Positions 7,413-16,142 of a stretch of 64,000 nucleotides of DNA are shown here, one piece after another. Source of the stretch: Parapedobacter composti (GTDB lineage: Bacteria; Bacteroidota; Bacteroidia; Sphingobacteriales; Sphingobacteriaceae); NCBI RefSeq assembly GCF_900112315.1, contig NZ_FOLL01000002.1, positions 248,001 through 312,000 of the forward strand. Reading direction: 5' to 3'. Position numbers and translations under genes: made by a program. The number at the start of each line of letters is the position of its first letter. Positions within the stretch are counted from its first letter, which is position 1. The notes beneath the pieces were generated by a model. It had not been told where the DNA came from. It saw only the letters and a list, made by a program, of their open reading frames with translations, and did no database searches.

Positions 7413-9497
7413 ATGACGGAAACAACGATTGCCTTGGTTGGGAACCCCAATGTAGGAAAATCCACCGTATTCAACAGATTAACCGGATTAAGGCAAAAAG
7501 CAGGTAATTATCCGGGAGTAACCGTAGAAAAGAAAACGGGAAATTTCTCACATGGACATGCCCGATACCGGGTCATTGATCTACCCGGAGCTTATGGTAT
7601 ACACCCTTCGTCATTAGATGAAGAAGTGGTATATGAGGTATTGGCAGATCCTGCCAACCCGAACCATCCGGAGCTGGTCGTCGTTGTCGGCGAGCCGTTT
7701 AACCTAAAGCGCGCAATATTGCTTTACCAGCAGATCCGAGAAATGGGACTTGCGGCCATCTTTGTAGTGAACATGATGGATGAAGCCGAACGTGCTGGAC
7801 TTTCCATAGATGCCCATAAACTGGAAAAAGTGCTGGGCACAAAAGTCATCTTAACCGATGCCCGTTCAGGTAAGGGTATTGAAGCGCTGAAGACGTCTTT
7901 GCAGCACCGGCCCGGCGATCATGAGCCCGTTTTTTCCATTCCGGATGAATATAGCGATGCAGCGCAGCAAGTAAAAGAGCTGCTGGGCTTAAAAAACGAT
8001 TACATGGCTTGGCTGCACCTTTCGCAACGGCGCAACAACCATTTAGCTGAAAAAGAAGCCGCTGCCATTGCCGCCATCCAGCGGAAAAACAAGATTAATC
8101 CCCACCGTTTGCAGATACAGGAGACGCTGGCCCGACACACCAAATTGAACGGTCAGCTTACCCACATCATTAAGGATCCGGCAAAAAAACGCGAACATGT
8201 TACGGAACGTCTCGATAAGCTGTTGATTCATCCCGTCTGGGGATACGTAGTGTTCTTTGTGCTGCTGCTGCTGATCTTCCAGGCCATCTATACCTGGTCC
8301 GGGCCGTTCATGGATGCGATAGACAACGCCTTTGCCTGGCTTTCGGCCAGCGCGAGTGAGCAGTTACCGGCCGGACCCCTCAATGGCTTGCTGACCGACG
8401 GCATCATCGCCGGCATTGGCGGGATTGTCATTTTCATTCCCCAAATTGCCATACTTTTTATATTCATATCGCTCATGGAAGAATCCGGCTATATGAGCCG
8501 TGTTGTCTACCTTATGGACCGATGGCTCCGGCCGTTCGGTCTCAGTGGGAAAAGTGCCGTACCGCTAATGTCCGGCGCAGCCTGTGCCATTCCCGCGGTC
8601 ATGTCTGCACGGACGATCGAAAATGATAAAGAACGGCTGATTACCATTCTCGTTACCCCATTCATGACGTGTTCCGCGCGGCTTCCCATCTATATTATTA
8701 TCATCGGGCTTGTCATTCCGCAGGAGCAGGTAATAGGGCTCGATCTACAGGGGCTTGTGCTGTTTGGCATGTATATCTTAGGCATAGCGGCCGCGCTGGG
8801 GAGCGCCTGGGTACTGAAACAACTCATGAAAACCAATTACAAAAGTTTCCTCATCCTTGAAATGCCAACATATAAGTATCCAGTAGTGAGAAATGTGGCA
8901 TTAAACGTATGGGATAAGACGATGGGTTTTGTGTTGGGAGCTGGAAAAATCATCCTGGCCATCAGTATCATCCTGTGGGTCTTGGGCACTTTCGGTATCG
9001 GCGAGCAATTTACCAACGCCGAAGCTATTGTACGAGCCCAGAATCCAGGAATCACCGAGGAAGTACTCGAAAATGAAGTACAATCCCAGAAGCTTGAATA
9101 TTCGTTTCTCGGCACGTTGGGCCGTTTCATTGAACCAGCCATCGAACCGTTAGGTTATGATTGGAAAATGGGCATCGGCCTGATATCATCGTTTGCCGCC
9201 CGGGAAGTGTTTGTGAGCACCATGGCAACTGTTTATAGCCTTGGTAGTACGGATGATGAACTGACCATCCGTGAACGGATGGCCGCGGAAATCAACCCCA
9301 CTACCGGACGCCCGGCTTATAACTTTGCCTCCGGAATATCGCTGCTTCTTTTTTATGCATTCGCCATGCAATGCATGAGCACCATAGCGATTGTCAGGAA
9401 AGAGACAAATTCATGGAAATGGACCTTCATCCAGTTGGCGTTTATGACCGGGTTTGCGTATCTTGCAGCTTTACTCGCATACCAACTATTGAAATAA
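7413..9497 (+). CDS. feoB: FeoB, ferrous iron transporter
   Basis: A 694-residue inner-membrane Fe(II) transporter with an N-terminal GTPase. The G1 motif GNPNVGKS is at residues 10-17, the G3 motif DLPG at 56-59, and a G4-type NMMDEAE follows. After a helical spacer, the membrane domain starts at about residue 270 and contains the two Gate-type segments, with multiple helices to the C-terminus. Length is normal for Bacteroidota FeoB. It is sandwiched between feoA (3-base gap) and a small Cys-rich FeoB partner (3-base gap), a complete feo operon. Confidence 0.97.
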   Translation: MTETTIALVGNPNVGKSTVFNRLTGLRQKAGNYPGVTVEKKTGNFSHGHARYRVIDLPGAYGIHPSSLDEEVVYEVLADPANPNHPELVVVVGEPFNLKRAILLYQQIREMGLAAIFVVNMMDEAERAGLSIDAHKLEKVLGTKVILTDARSGKGIEALKTSLQHRPGDHEPVFSIPDEYSDAAQQVKELLGLKNDYMAWLHLSQRRNNHLAEKEAAAIAAIQRKNKINPHRLQIQETLARHTKLNGQLTHIIKDPAKKREHVTERLDKLLIHPVWGYVVFFVLLLLIFQAIYTWSGPFMDAIDNAFAWLSASASEQLPAGPLNGLLTDGIIAGIGGIVIFIPQIAILFIFISLMEESGYMSRVVYLMDRWLRPFGLSGKSAVPLMSGAACAIPAVMSARTIENDKERLITILVTPFMTCSARLPIYIIIIGLVIPQEQVIGLDLQGLVLFGMYILGIAAALGSAWVLKQLMKTNYKSFLILEMPTYKYPVVRNVALNVWDKTMGFVLGAGKIILAISIILWVLGTFGIGEQFTNAEAIVRAQNPGITEEVLENEVQSQKLEYSFLGTLGRFIEPAIEPLGYDWKMGIGLISSFAAREVFVSTMATVYSLGSTDDELTIRERMAAEINPTTGRPAYNFASGISLLLFYAFAMQCMSTIAIVRKETNSWKWTFIQLAFMTGFAYLAALLAYQLLK

Positions 9498-9500
9498 ACA

Positions 9501-9662
9501 ATGGAAGCAATCGTCATTCAACACCTTGTCATCGGCACGTTATTCCTGATAGCAGTAGGCTATTTGGTACGGCGCACGAGGCGCTCATTCAAAGGCGGAA
9601 AAGCCTGCTCCAAGGATTGTGGCTGTGCCTTCACCAGTGAAACAAAACCGTTGAAAACCTAA
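9501..9662 (+). CDS. FeoB-associated Cys-rich membrane protein
   Basis: A 53-residue frame opening 3 bases after feoB. It starts MEAIVIQHLVIG, has one membrane helix at about residues 6-22, a basic stretch RRTRRSFKGGK, and then a CSKDCGCAF cluster. A single helix with a Cys cluster right behind feoB is the signature of the FeoB-associated Cys-rich (FeoC-like) proteins of Bacteroidota. They are presumed to help assemble or regulate FeoB, perhaps by binding iron or an Fe-S cluster; this role is inferred. The stop codon TAA at 9660-9662 lies inside the left arm of the palindrome that follows. Confidence 0.82.
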   Translation: MEAIVIQHLVIGTLFLIAVGYLVRRTRRSFKGGKACSKDCGCAFTSETKPLKT

Positions 9663-9688
9663 CAGGTGTTTGAAAACCTGTTAGGTTT
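9655..9688 (+). terminator. Perfect 13-bp palindrome after the feo operon, probable terminator
   Basis: AAACCTAACAGGT at 9655-9667 and ACCTGTTAGGTTT at 9676-9688 are perfect inverted repeats around an 8-base loop. The right arm ends in TTT and is followed by CTATATATT, so termination is plausible although the T-tract is weak. The left arm overlaps the stop of the Cys-rich gene. From memory, similar AACCTGTTAGGTT palindromes recur between genes in other Bacteroidota, so it may be a dispersed element. Confidence 0.6.
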
Positions 9689-9719
9689 CTATATATTAGC
9701 CGCTTCAAAAGATAAACCA

Positions 9720-10220
9720 ATGACTTACCAAGCAAAGGAAGACCTTTTCAAGGAAATAGAAGGAATACTTAGCGACCAAGGATTCCAAATCGTGCAGCAA
9801 GACCAAACCCGTCCGTGGGGTGGTTTCTTCGTAATCGATGAATCACAAGCACAGCAGTTTGCCAATACTTATTTCAACGGGCTTGACGTGCAGGAACTCA
9901 AAATAGCGGGTAAACTCAGCCCCAAAATCCTCATCGTCGCCCCAGGCAAGCGCCTCTCCTGGCAATACCATCACCGCCGTGCCGAAATCTGGCAAGTGGT
10001 GCGCGGCATTGTAGGAGTGGTTACCAGTGCCACCGACGAGGAGAACGAACTGCAAATCCTGAATCCGGGTGATGTTATCCGCCTTAACCAAGGGGAGCGC
10101 CATCGCCTTGTGGGACTGGATGAGTGGGGCGTGCTTGCCGAAATCTGGCAGCATACTGATGCCGACAACCCTTCAGACGAAGACGACATCGTGAGGGTAC
10201 AGGACGACTTCGGCAGGTAA
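9720..10220 (+). CDS. Cupin of the phosphomannose isomerase type II family
   Basis: A 166-residue cytoplasmic cupin. The core resembles the C-terminal cupin of type II phosphomannose isomerase / mannose-1-phosphate guanylyltransferase: a Pro-Gly-Lys start to the barrel, WQYHHRRAEIWQVVRG with metal-binding His and Glu, a LNPGDVIRLNQGERHRL second motif, and the ending EDDIVRVQDDFGR. A GTG at 9666 would extend it by 18 residues, but those bases are inside the palindrome, so the ATG at 9720 is preferred. It may interconvert fructose-6-P and mannose-6-P or act on another sugar phosphate. Its position next to an alpha-mannan locus fits mannose metabolism but does not prove it. Confidence 0.78.
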   Translation: MTYQAKEDLFKEIEGILSDQGFQIVQQDQTRPWGGFFVIDESQAQQFANTYFNGLDVQELKIAGKLSPKILIVAPGKRLSWQYHHRRAEIWQVVRGIVGVVTSATDEENELQILNPGDVIRLNQGERHRLVGLDEWGVLAEIWQHTDADNPSDEDDIVRVQDDFGR

Positions 10221-10226
10221 GGGTTG

Positions 10227-11942
10227 CTATAAATTGCCTTTTTTTAACTCCTGCATAGCGTGGTCCACGGCCCGGGCAGTGAGTGCCATATAGGTAAGCG
10301 TTGGGTTTTGCGTGGCCGTTGAAGTCATGCACGCGCCGTCGGTCACATATACGTTTTTGCAATGGTGCAATTGATTCCACTTGTTCAACAGGGAAGTCTT
10401 GGGATCATGTCCCATCCGTACACCGCCCATTTCATGGATATCGTTGCCCGGCCGGCGATTATCGTCTGACGTTCTGATATTGGTGAAACCTGCCGTTTCA
10501 TACATTTCGCGCATCTGATCGTAATAATCCTGGCGACGTTCCCAGTCGCTATCATCGTATTCAACGGCAATATGCAGCAACGGAACCCCCCAAGCGTCTT
10601 TCTTATCGGTGTCCAACCATACACGGTTGCTTTCCTTGGGAATAGTTTCCGCCATCATATGGGAGTGTATCCTCCAGTTACTCAACGTCGGCTTCAACAG
10701 GTCCTCTTTAAGCGCTACCCCCGCTCCTTCTGTGTTGCGCTGCTCATGCCTGCTGGCTCCGAATGCAGCAGCCCAACCACGCAGAAAGCCGGTTTCCTGT
10801 CGTTGCACATTCCGGAAATTAGGGATATAACCGCCCCCTGCCGGGTTTCGGCCATCGGTTTTGTACTGAAGCAATCCATCATATTCGGCACTGATCCGCG
10901 CCGTATAATTATGGAAGGCGATGTATTTTCCGAGCAACCCATTGTCATTACCCAACCCGTTGGGAAATCTGTCGGAAACCGAATTAAGCAGAATTAAATT
11001 AGTGTTCAGCGTGGATGCATTCACAAAGATTACCTTGGCAAAGAAATCAATGGTCTCTTTGGTACGGGTATCCACCACCCTTACGCCTGTGGCCTTACCT
11101 ATTTCCTTATCATACAGAATGGAATGCGCTACGGAGAACGGACGAAGTGTTAGGTTGCCTGTTTTTTGTGCCCAAGGTATGGTAGACGCGTTGCTGCTGA
11201 AATATCCACCAAATGGACATCCGCGCTGACACAGCGTGCGGTTCTGGCATTGTACCCTGCCCTGTTGGATATGGATGGGTTGGGGTTTGGATAGGTGAGC
11301 ACATCGCGCACTGATTACATGACGACCCGAATAATGCTTGGCTACGGCCTGTCTGAAATGATCTTCAGCCGCATTAAGCGGATAAGCTGGCAAGAACTCG
11401 CCATCGGGAAGCGTGGTCAGGCCGTCCCGGTTGCCGGCAATGCCTACAAAGCGCTCCACATGGCTGTACCATGGCGCAATGTCCCGATAGCGGATGGGCC
11501 AGTCAACCGCAAACCCGTCACGTGCGGGGCCTTCAAAGTCATACTCGCTCCACCGCTGGGTCTGCCGCGCCCACAGTAACGTCTTACCCCCAACTTGATA
11601 CCCTCTAATCCAATCGAAATCCGTTTCCTGAATATACGGATGTTCATCGTCTTTCACAAAAAAATGAGCAGTATCCTCCTTATAGGCATAGCATCGGTTG
11701 GCAATAGGGTTGGCCTGTTTGTCTTTATAGGTCGTTTCCCCCCGATGCTCCAACTCATAGGGGTACAAATTGGTGGTAGGGTAATCCTTCACATGCGCTA
11801 CATCGCGCCCCCGTTCCAGCACCAGGGTCTTCATGCCCTTTTCCGTAAACTCCTTGGCCGCCCAGCCACCGCTGGCACCGGAACCAATGACGATGGCGTC
11901 GAACGTCCGTTCCTTCACACTATCTACTGCAATATTTGCCAT
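10227..11942 (-). CDS. GMC-family FAD oxidoreductase (large subunit)
   Basis: A 571-residue FAD-dependent dehydrogenase of the glucose-methanol-choline family. The dinucleotide fold IGSGASGGWAAKEF begins at residue 19. The C-terminal GMC domain contains HEMGGVRMG and the closing block NVYVTDGACMTSTATQNPTLTYMALTARA, which carries the catalytic His/Asn region. It has no signal peptide of its own. The gene follows the Tat-signal lipoprotein subunit by 12 bases; such pairs (gluconate 2-dehydrogenase or glycoside 3-dehydrogenase type) are co-exported and oxidise sugars in the periplasm, passing electrons to the respiratory chain. As the last gene of the GH76/Sus cluster, its likely substrate is mannose or a mannoside (inference). 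Confidence 0.87.
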   Translation of the reverse strand: MANIAVDSVKERTFDAIVIGSGASGGWAAKEFTEKGMKTLVLERGRDVAHVKDYPTTNLYPYELEHRGETTYKDKQANPIANRCYAYKEDTAHFFVKDDEHPYIQETDFDWIRGYQVGGKTLLWARQTQRWSEYDFEGPARDGFAVDWPIRYRDIAPWYSHVERFVGIAGNRDGLTTLPDGEFLPAYPLNAAEDHFRQAVAKHYSGRHVISARCAHLSKPQPIHIQQGRVQCQNRTLCQRGCPFGGYFSSNASTIPWAQKTGNLTLRPFSVAHSILYDKEIGKATGVRVVDTRTKETIDFFAKVIFVNASTLNTNLILLNSVSDRFPNGLGNDNGLLGKYIAFHNYTARISAEYDGLLQYKTDGRNPAGGGYIPNFRNVQRQETGFLRGWAAAFGASRHEQRNTEGAGVALKEDLLKPTLSNWRIHSHMMAETIPKESNRVWLDTDKKDAWGVPLLHIAVEYDDSDWERRQDYYDQMREMYETAGFTNIRTSDDNRRPGNDIHEMGGVRMGHDPKTSLLNKWNQLHHCKNVYVTDGACMTSTATQNPTLTYMALTARAVDHAMQELKKGNL

Positions 11943-11954
11943 TTTAATTATTCG

Positions 11955-12488
11955 TTAGGTAGCTGCCGCATAGCCATTATACCGACCCGGTATGAGCTCA
12001 TATTTTACCAAGTTGGTCATTACATACTGAGAATTCATATAGCCTTGGATGGTCCGGCGTTTCGTTATTCCCATAAACTGTTTGATAGCGCCATTTCCTG
12101 ACTCTTCTACACGGCTGAGCAACGCCAGACGCCTCTCCTGATCTGCATCGGCATAATCCCCTCCCAGTTCCCGCACAGACCAGCCGGCAAAGGAGGAAAG
12201 CCCCTCCGAAAATGCCCGCTGTTCGTCGGGGTTATGACAGTCATCCACCATCTTCAGTACAAAAAGATGTAATAAAAGCTCCCTGCCGCCCGGGGTATCA
12301 GTGGCAGGGATAAGCGTCTCGACCAGCGCTGCAAGTAACTCCTCGTCTTTTTCACTAACGGTGATATTACTTAAGGCGATACTGGCTTTTCCCGATTCGC
12401 GGAAACAAGCCGGAAGGATCAAGGACCCTCCGGCGATAAAAAGAAAGTTACGAAGTGCGGTTCTTCTGTTTATTTTTTTTTCAATCAT
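11955..12488 (-). CDS. Gluconate 2-dehydrogenase subunit 3 family Tat lipoprotein
   Basis: A 177-residue small subunit of a GMC-type dehydrogenase. It starts MIEKKINRRTALRNF, a twin-arginine signal, runs into a hydrophobic stretch and ends in LPAC, a lipobox, so it should be exported folded and lipid anchored. The mature part is helical, as in the gluconate 2-dehydrogenase gamma-subunit family. A TTG at 12498-12500 would add four residues; the ATG at 12486-12488 with GGAG just before it is preferred. It lies 41 bases after the GH76 gene and 12 bases before the GMC gene, suggesting co-transcription with the mannanase locus. Confidence 0.85.
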   Translation of the reverse strand: MIEKKINRRTALRNFLFIAGGSLILPACFRESGKASIALSNITVSEKDEELLAALVETLIPATDTPGGRELLLHLFVLKMVDDCHNPDEQRAFSEGLSSFAGWSVRELGGDYADADQERRLALLSRVEESGNGAIKQFMGITKRRTIQGYMNSQYVMTNLVKYELIPGRYNGYAAAT

Positions 12489-12529
12489 CTCCAACACCAA
12501 AACGGTGAGCTAAGATAACAAAAAAAAAC

Positions 12530-13687
12530 TTAATATCCGGCCATTCTTGCATACATCTCAACCATGGCTACCTGATCCAACAGCCATTTGCGGGACCCTT
12601 CTTTGGGGCTGTTTTTCCAATTTTTACCGAACAGCCCATTTGCATCCCTGCCGCTTTTCCAGGCATCATCGAGGCTCTGCTTGAACGCATCAAGATATGT
12701 GCCGTTGCCGTCTAAACGGTAGAGCTCAACATATCCCCTGAGCATGACCGCGATAAACCAGTTATCGCTGCGTTTTAACCGTCTAAACGGCTGCCCTGTA
12801 TCGTCAAAAAAGTAGTCGTAGCCGCTTTTGGCGATACGTTGCGCATCGTTCAGGTAAGTAGCATCCCCCGTAACACCATATAGTAACGCCGCACTTTGAA
12901 GCATCTGCCCACTGTTATAGGGATATTTCCGTTGGTCTACACGCCCATCGACGCGCACATTGTCCCAATAGAGGCCGTCTGCGGGATCCTGCAAGCGCTG
13001 CTTTGTCCAAGTATACCAAACTTTGCCCTGTTCCAAAAATGCGCTGTCTTTCGTTGCCTCAAACATGCGCAACGCAAATACGGCGGCTGGGGCATTGGAA
13101 CAGGTGTTTTTCGATTCTTTCTTCTGTTCGCACCAATAAATTCCCCCACCCAGCACCTGGTCTTGCCCGCTCAATATAAAAGCCCAGATTTCCTTGGCCT
13201 TATCCAGGTATTGTTTCCTGCCGGTGTGCAGGTACAGTTCGGCAAAATCAATACCCAGCCAGATGTTATCATCATAAAACCGATCAGAAACTCCAGCCGA
13301 TCGGATGTATGAGGCATAAGCGGCGGGTGTCCTGCTATCATCATAATATTGTTGGAGGGCGGGCAGGATACGTTCGTCTATCAAGGTCAGGTAGCGGGCG
13401 TCTTTTGTATAAGCAAACAAGGTACTTGCCGCCGATAAGGTGCCCGAAAACGGCCAAAGGTAAGCATATCGGTTAGGGGATGAACCTGTTCCATCCGCAA
13501 CAAGGTAATCTGCCCGGTAGTTGTTGTCATGAGGAAAGTTTTCGCGGAGCAGGGGGCTATTTTCAGTCGAATACAGCGTATATACAGCATCCAACACTAT
13601 TTTTGCTTGTACGATTGACGGATGCTGTTGTGCATTTGCAACCGCGGTCCATACCATGAATGCCAACCAACCAATCAAATATTTCAT
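12530..13687 (-). CDS. GH76 family endo-alpha-1,6-mannanase, secreted
   Basis: A 385-residue glycoside hydrolase of family 76, an (alpha/alpha)6-barrel that cuts alpha-1,6-mannan backbones such as that of yeast mannan. It begins with a signal peptide ending ANAQQ at about residue 20. The paired catalytic aspartates are in FYDDNIWLGID at D139-D140. The GGGIYWC stretch and repeated helical hairpins fit the family. It follows a second GH76 gene by 25 bases. The type I signal predicts a periplasmic enzyme, whereas the neighbour appears lipid anchored, so the two may act on opposite sides of the outer membrane (inference). Confidence 0.85.
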   Translation of the reverse strand: MKYLIGWLAFMVWTAVANAQQHPSIVQAKIVLDAVYTLYSTENSPLLRENFPHDNNYRADYLVADGTGSSPNRYAYLWPFSGTLSAASTLFAYTKDARYLTLIDERILPALQQYYDDSRTPAAYASYIRSAGVSDRFYDDNIWLGIDFAELYLHTGRKQYLDKAKEIWAFILSGQDQVLGGGIYWCEQKKESKNTCSNAPAAVFALRMFEATKDSAFLEQGKVWYTWTKQRLQDPADGLYWDNVRVDGRVDQRKYPYNSGQMLQSAALLYGVTGDATYLNDAQRIAKSGYDYFFDDTGQPFRRLKRSDNWFIAVMLRGYVELYRLDGNGTYLDAFKQSLDDAWKSGRDANGLFGKNWKNSPKEGSRKWLLDQVAMVEMYARMAGY

Positions 13688-13712
13688 CTCTTTTACGGCT
13701 TACCTAAAACAC

Positions 13713-14897
13713 TTAATTTAAGAATCCTTCCCGCTCCAGCAAAGCCATAGCTTCGATCGTTGTTGCTGCGCTGATTGCCGAGCGTAAATCGCCCCATGTC
13801 TCATTGTCTGAAGGAATTTCCCACCAACGATAACTGAATTTGATAGCAGGTGCCTTTTGCGTCCCGAAAGTCCACAGATAGTTTGCGTTGTTTTCTAAAA
13901 AGGCAATGAAACGTCTCCGATCGCTTTCTGGCAAGTCAGGATGCCGGATAAGCAGCGTAAAGTACCGAACAAATATTCCCTTAAACAAATTCACATCATG
14001 GCCGTGTCCATTTCCGTGTTGCTCGCCAAAATCAGTCATCACCCTATTTACTGTATTGATATTCGCTGATATGTGATAGTTGGCTACTTTTATAGCGTCA
14101 TTCAGGTACACTTTATCCTGAGTTATTTCATATAATTCAAGGGCTGCGCCAATAAACGTACCGACATTGTAGGAGTAATCGCCATTGGTGTTGTCAATAT
14201 GCTCAAAAACCCGCCCGGTAGACAATACCGTGCGGTTGTACTTCATCCAGTCGTAAATACGATGAGCCCATTCAACGTTTGTCAAACCGTCTACAACTTC
14301 ATCGGGATAGCGTTGAGCGCGGCGTGCTGCGATAATGGCCGCCGGGCCATTGGCGGGAATACCCTTGTCATCTCCCAACTCATCGGACCGCTTTCGCCAT
14401 TGGATTCCTCCGCCTTGGTAATCTGTCCACCCCTTGACAATCCAGTGCCATAAGTCGCGAGCTGAGTTTGCATAACGCTCATCACCCGTAGCCTCCAATG
14501 CTCGCATATGGGCCAGTCCGTGCCAGCCCATATCGTCGTAAAACTCATTCTCCCAATTGTTGCTATACCAATTCTTCCTCCGGACCCCTTCATAAAAGTC
14601 AAAAATGGCCTGCTTATATCGCTCATCGTTAGTTCGGAGGTGAGCATCTACCAGCACATCCAGCCCATGAGCTTCGGGCCAATAGTCATTCCACACTACC
14701 TCGCCATTAAACGTGTTATTAAAACAATGGTGTTCTGTGTTCCAGTAACGCGACACGAATGCCGGAGTACTGCTATCGACTGCTGCGATCCAGCTGTAGT
14801 CCGGAAACAGCTTGGTCTCGATATAGACATCTTCGTATGAACCACATGCGCCCCATACCGTTACGCATGCAATTCCATAAAACAGCTTCTTCATCAT
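13713..14897 (-). CDS. GH76 family endo-alpha-1,6-mannanase, lipoprotein
   Basis: A 394-residue GH76 enzyme. The N-terminus has a short hydrophobic helix ending WGACGSYED, so Cys18 is a probable lipidation site, although Trp at -3 is not ideal. The catalytic aspartate pair sits in FYDDMGWHG at D121-D122. A GGGIQWRK segment and NGPAAIIAARRAQRYPD match conserved GH76 blocks. It directly follows the SusE-like gene (23-base gap) and precedes the other GH76 gene. Surface display would let it fragment mannan for capture by SusD and import by SusC (family knowledge applied by inference). Confidence 0.85.
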   Translation of the reverse strand: MMKKLFYGIACVTVWGACGSYEDVYIETKLFPDYSWIAAVDSSTPAFVSRYWNTEHHCFNNTFNGEVVWNDYWPEAHGLDVLVDAHLRTNDERYKQAIFDFYEGVRRKNWYSNNWENEFYDDMGWHGLAHMRALEATGDERYANSARDLWHWIVKGWTDYQGGGIQWRKRSDELGDDKGIPANGPAAIIAARRAQRYPDEVVDGLTNVEWAHRIYDWMKYNRTVLSTGRVFEHIDNTNGDYSYNVGTFIGAALELYEITQDKVYLNDAIKVANYHISANINTVNRVMTDFGEQHGNGHGHDVNLFKGIFVRYFTLLIRHPDLPESDRRRFIAFLENNANYLWTFGTQKAPAIKFSYRWWEIPSDNETWGDLRSAISAATTIEAMALLEREGFLN

Positions 14898-14920
14898 CTT
14901 GTTCCTTATATCATAAATCG

Positions 14921-16102
14921 TTAGTCTCTGATATTTAAAAAGTCGTGCGTATAATTCCTTTCAGCGGTCATTGATATACGAACATCTGTATAATACCGGC
15001 TAAGGTTGCCAGGATCGCATAGCTCATTAGGGAATTTGAATTGTGCTCCGGCCCATTGCCCCGATTCAGTAGGAGCCATATCGCGGTATCCTGGTCTATC
15101 TATACTTGGCCGGGGGTCATAGAACGTGCCCGCTTGTCCCCATTCCTCTTCAACTCCGTTTACTGTAAAAATGATTTTGTACCGCTCGTCAAAACCCCAG
15201 TCGGTTGACGTGAGCCTTACATTGTAGTCCTTCAATTCCCATATTCCTTTACCCGCATATTGAAAAGCTTCTTTTGCGGATGTCCAGCTCACGCGTATTT
15301 CGACTTTATCGACTCGCTGAATGGTCACCACCGCCGTTTCAAAGTCCAGCTTAAGCCGGTATTCGCCCGATGCGGAGACCGTACTTCCTTCAGGGGCATC
15401 ATATGTTTCGCGGAAAGTATTGTCCTCTTTTACCACCGTAAACGTCCGACGATTGCCGCCAAGCTCCGAGTAAAAATAATAAGGTTTATCCGCCTCAAGA
15501 TGAGTATATATTTCATAAATATGCTCACTAAGCCTTTTTACCTGCTGGCCTTCCTCGGCTCCTTCACCTGCAATATAGAGTAATTCACCAGCCTGAAGAG
15601 CGGGAACACTGGTAAGCCGGACAACCGTTATCGTGCGGTATGAGGTAGCAACGACTTGGTTAAGCCCTCGGCTAGATCGCACCGTCCACTTGAAGGCTCC
15701 TTCCATGCCGGGCTCCACACCCATCATCGCTGCAATCCTATCCAACGTACTATGGGAAAGCGTAGCACCTGTACCAATCCCTCGATTATCGGATGGCACC
15801 ACATATACAGGCGACGAAAAATCCCCTTCTGGCCGGTCAAATAACAAGTCGTAATAGACGATACTATTATCTTCCGAACTTGCCCGTTCCCATTCAAAAT
15901 ACAGATTACCCACAGGTTGCAGTACCAAATAGCGATTGTCCGCAGGCTCATAAAAATTCGGAACTTCAGTTACCATAACGTTCCTAAACTCGGTTTTTTC
16001 AGCACATCCGGCAAAAAGCATCAATGCTAACATAAACGCCAACAAAGGCAGCCTTCCTATATGACATTTCATAATTATATTATTTACAACTGTTTGATTC
16101 AT
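14921..16102 (-). CDS. SusE/SusF-type outer-membrane glycan-binding lipoprotein
   Basis: A 393-residue surface lipoprotein expected to bind polysaccharide. A hydrophobic signal ends in LMLFAGCAEKTE, a clear lipobox. The mature protein starts with a SusE-type N-terminal domain recognisable by LQPVGNLYFEWERASSED and YDLLFDR, followed by beta-sandwich repeats. It lies between susD and the GH76 genes, the normal place for SusE/F or a surface glycan-binding protein. The ATG at 16102 has GGAG about 9 bases upstream; an internal ATG at 16072 would give a tighter signal peptide, so the start is uncertain by ten residues. Ligand presumably alpha-mannan. Confidence 0.78.
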   Translation of the reverse strand: MNQTVVNNIIMKCHIGRLPLLAFMLALMLFAGCAEKTEFRNVMVTEVPNFYEPADNRYLVLQPVGNLYFEWERASSEDNSIVYYDLLFDRPEGDFSSPVYVVPSDNRGIGTGATLSHSTLDRIAAMMGVEPGMEGAFKWTVRSSRGLNQVVATSYRTITVVRLTSVPALQAGELLYIAGEGAEEGQQVKRLSEHIYEIYTHLEADKPYYFYSELGGNRRTFTVVKEDNTFRETYDAPEGSTVSASGEYRLKLDFETAVVTIQRVDKVEIRVSWTSAKEAFQYAGKGIWELKDYNVRLTSTDWGFDERYKIIFTVNGVEEEWGQAGTFYDPRPSIDRPGYRDMAPTESGQWAGAQFKFPNELCDPGNLSRYYTDVRISMTAERNYTHDFLNIRD

Positions 16103-16142
16103 AATTATTTACTCCATTGCTTTTTATTTAAACGCATTACGG

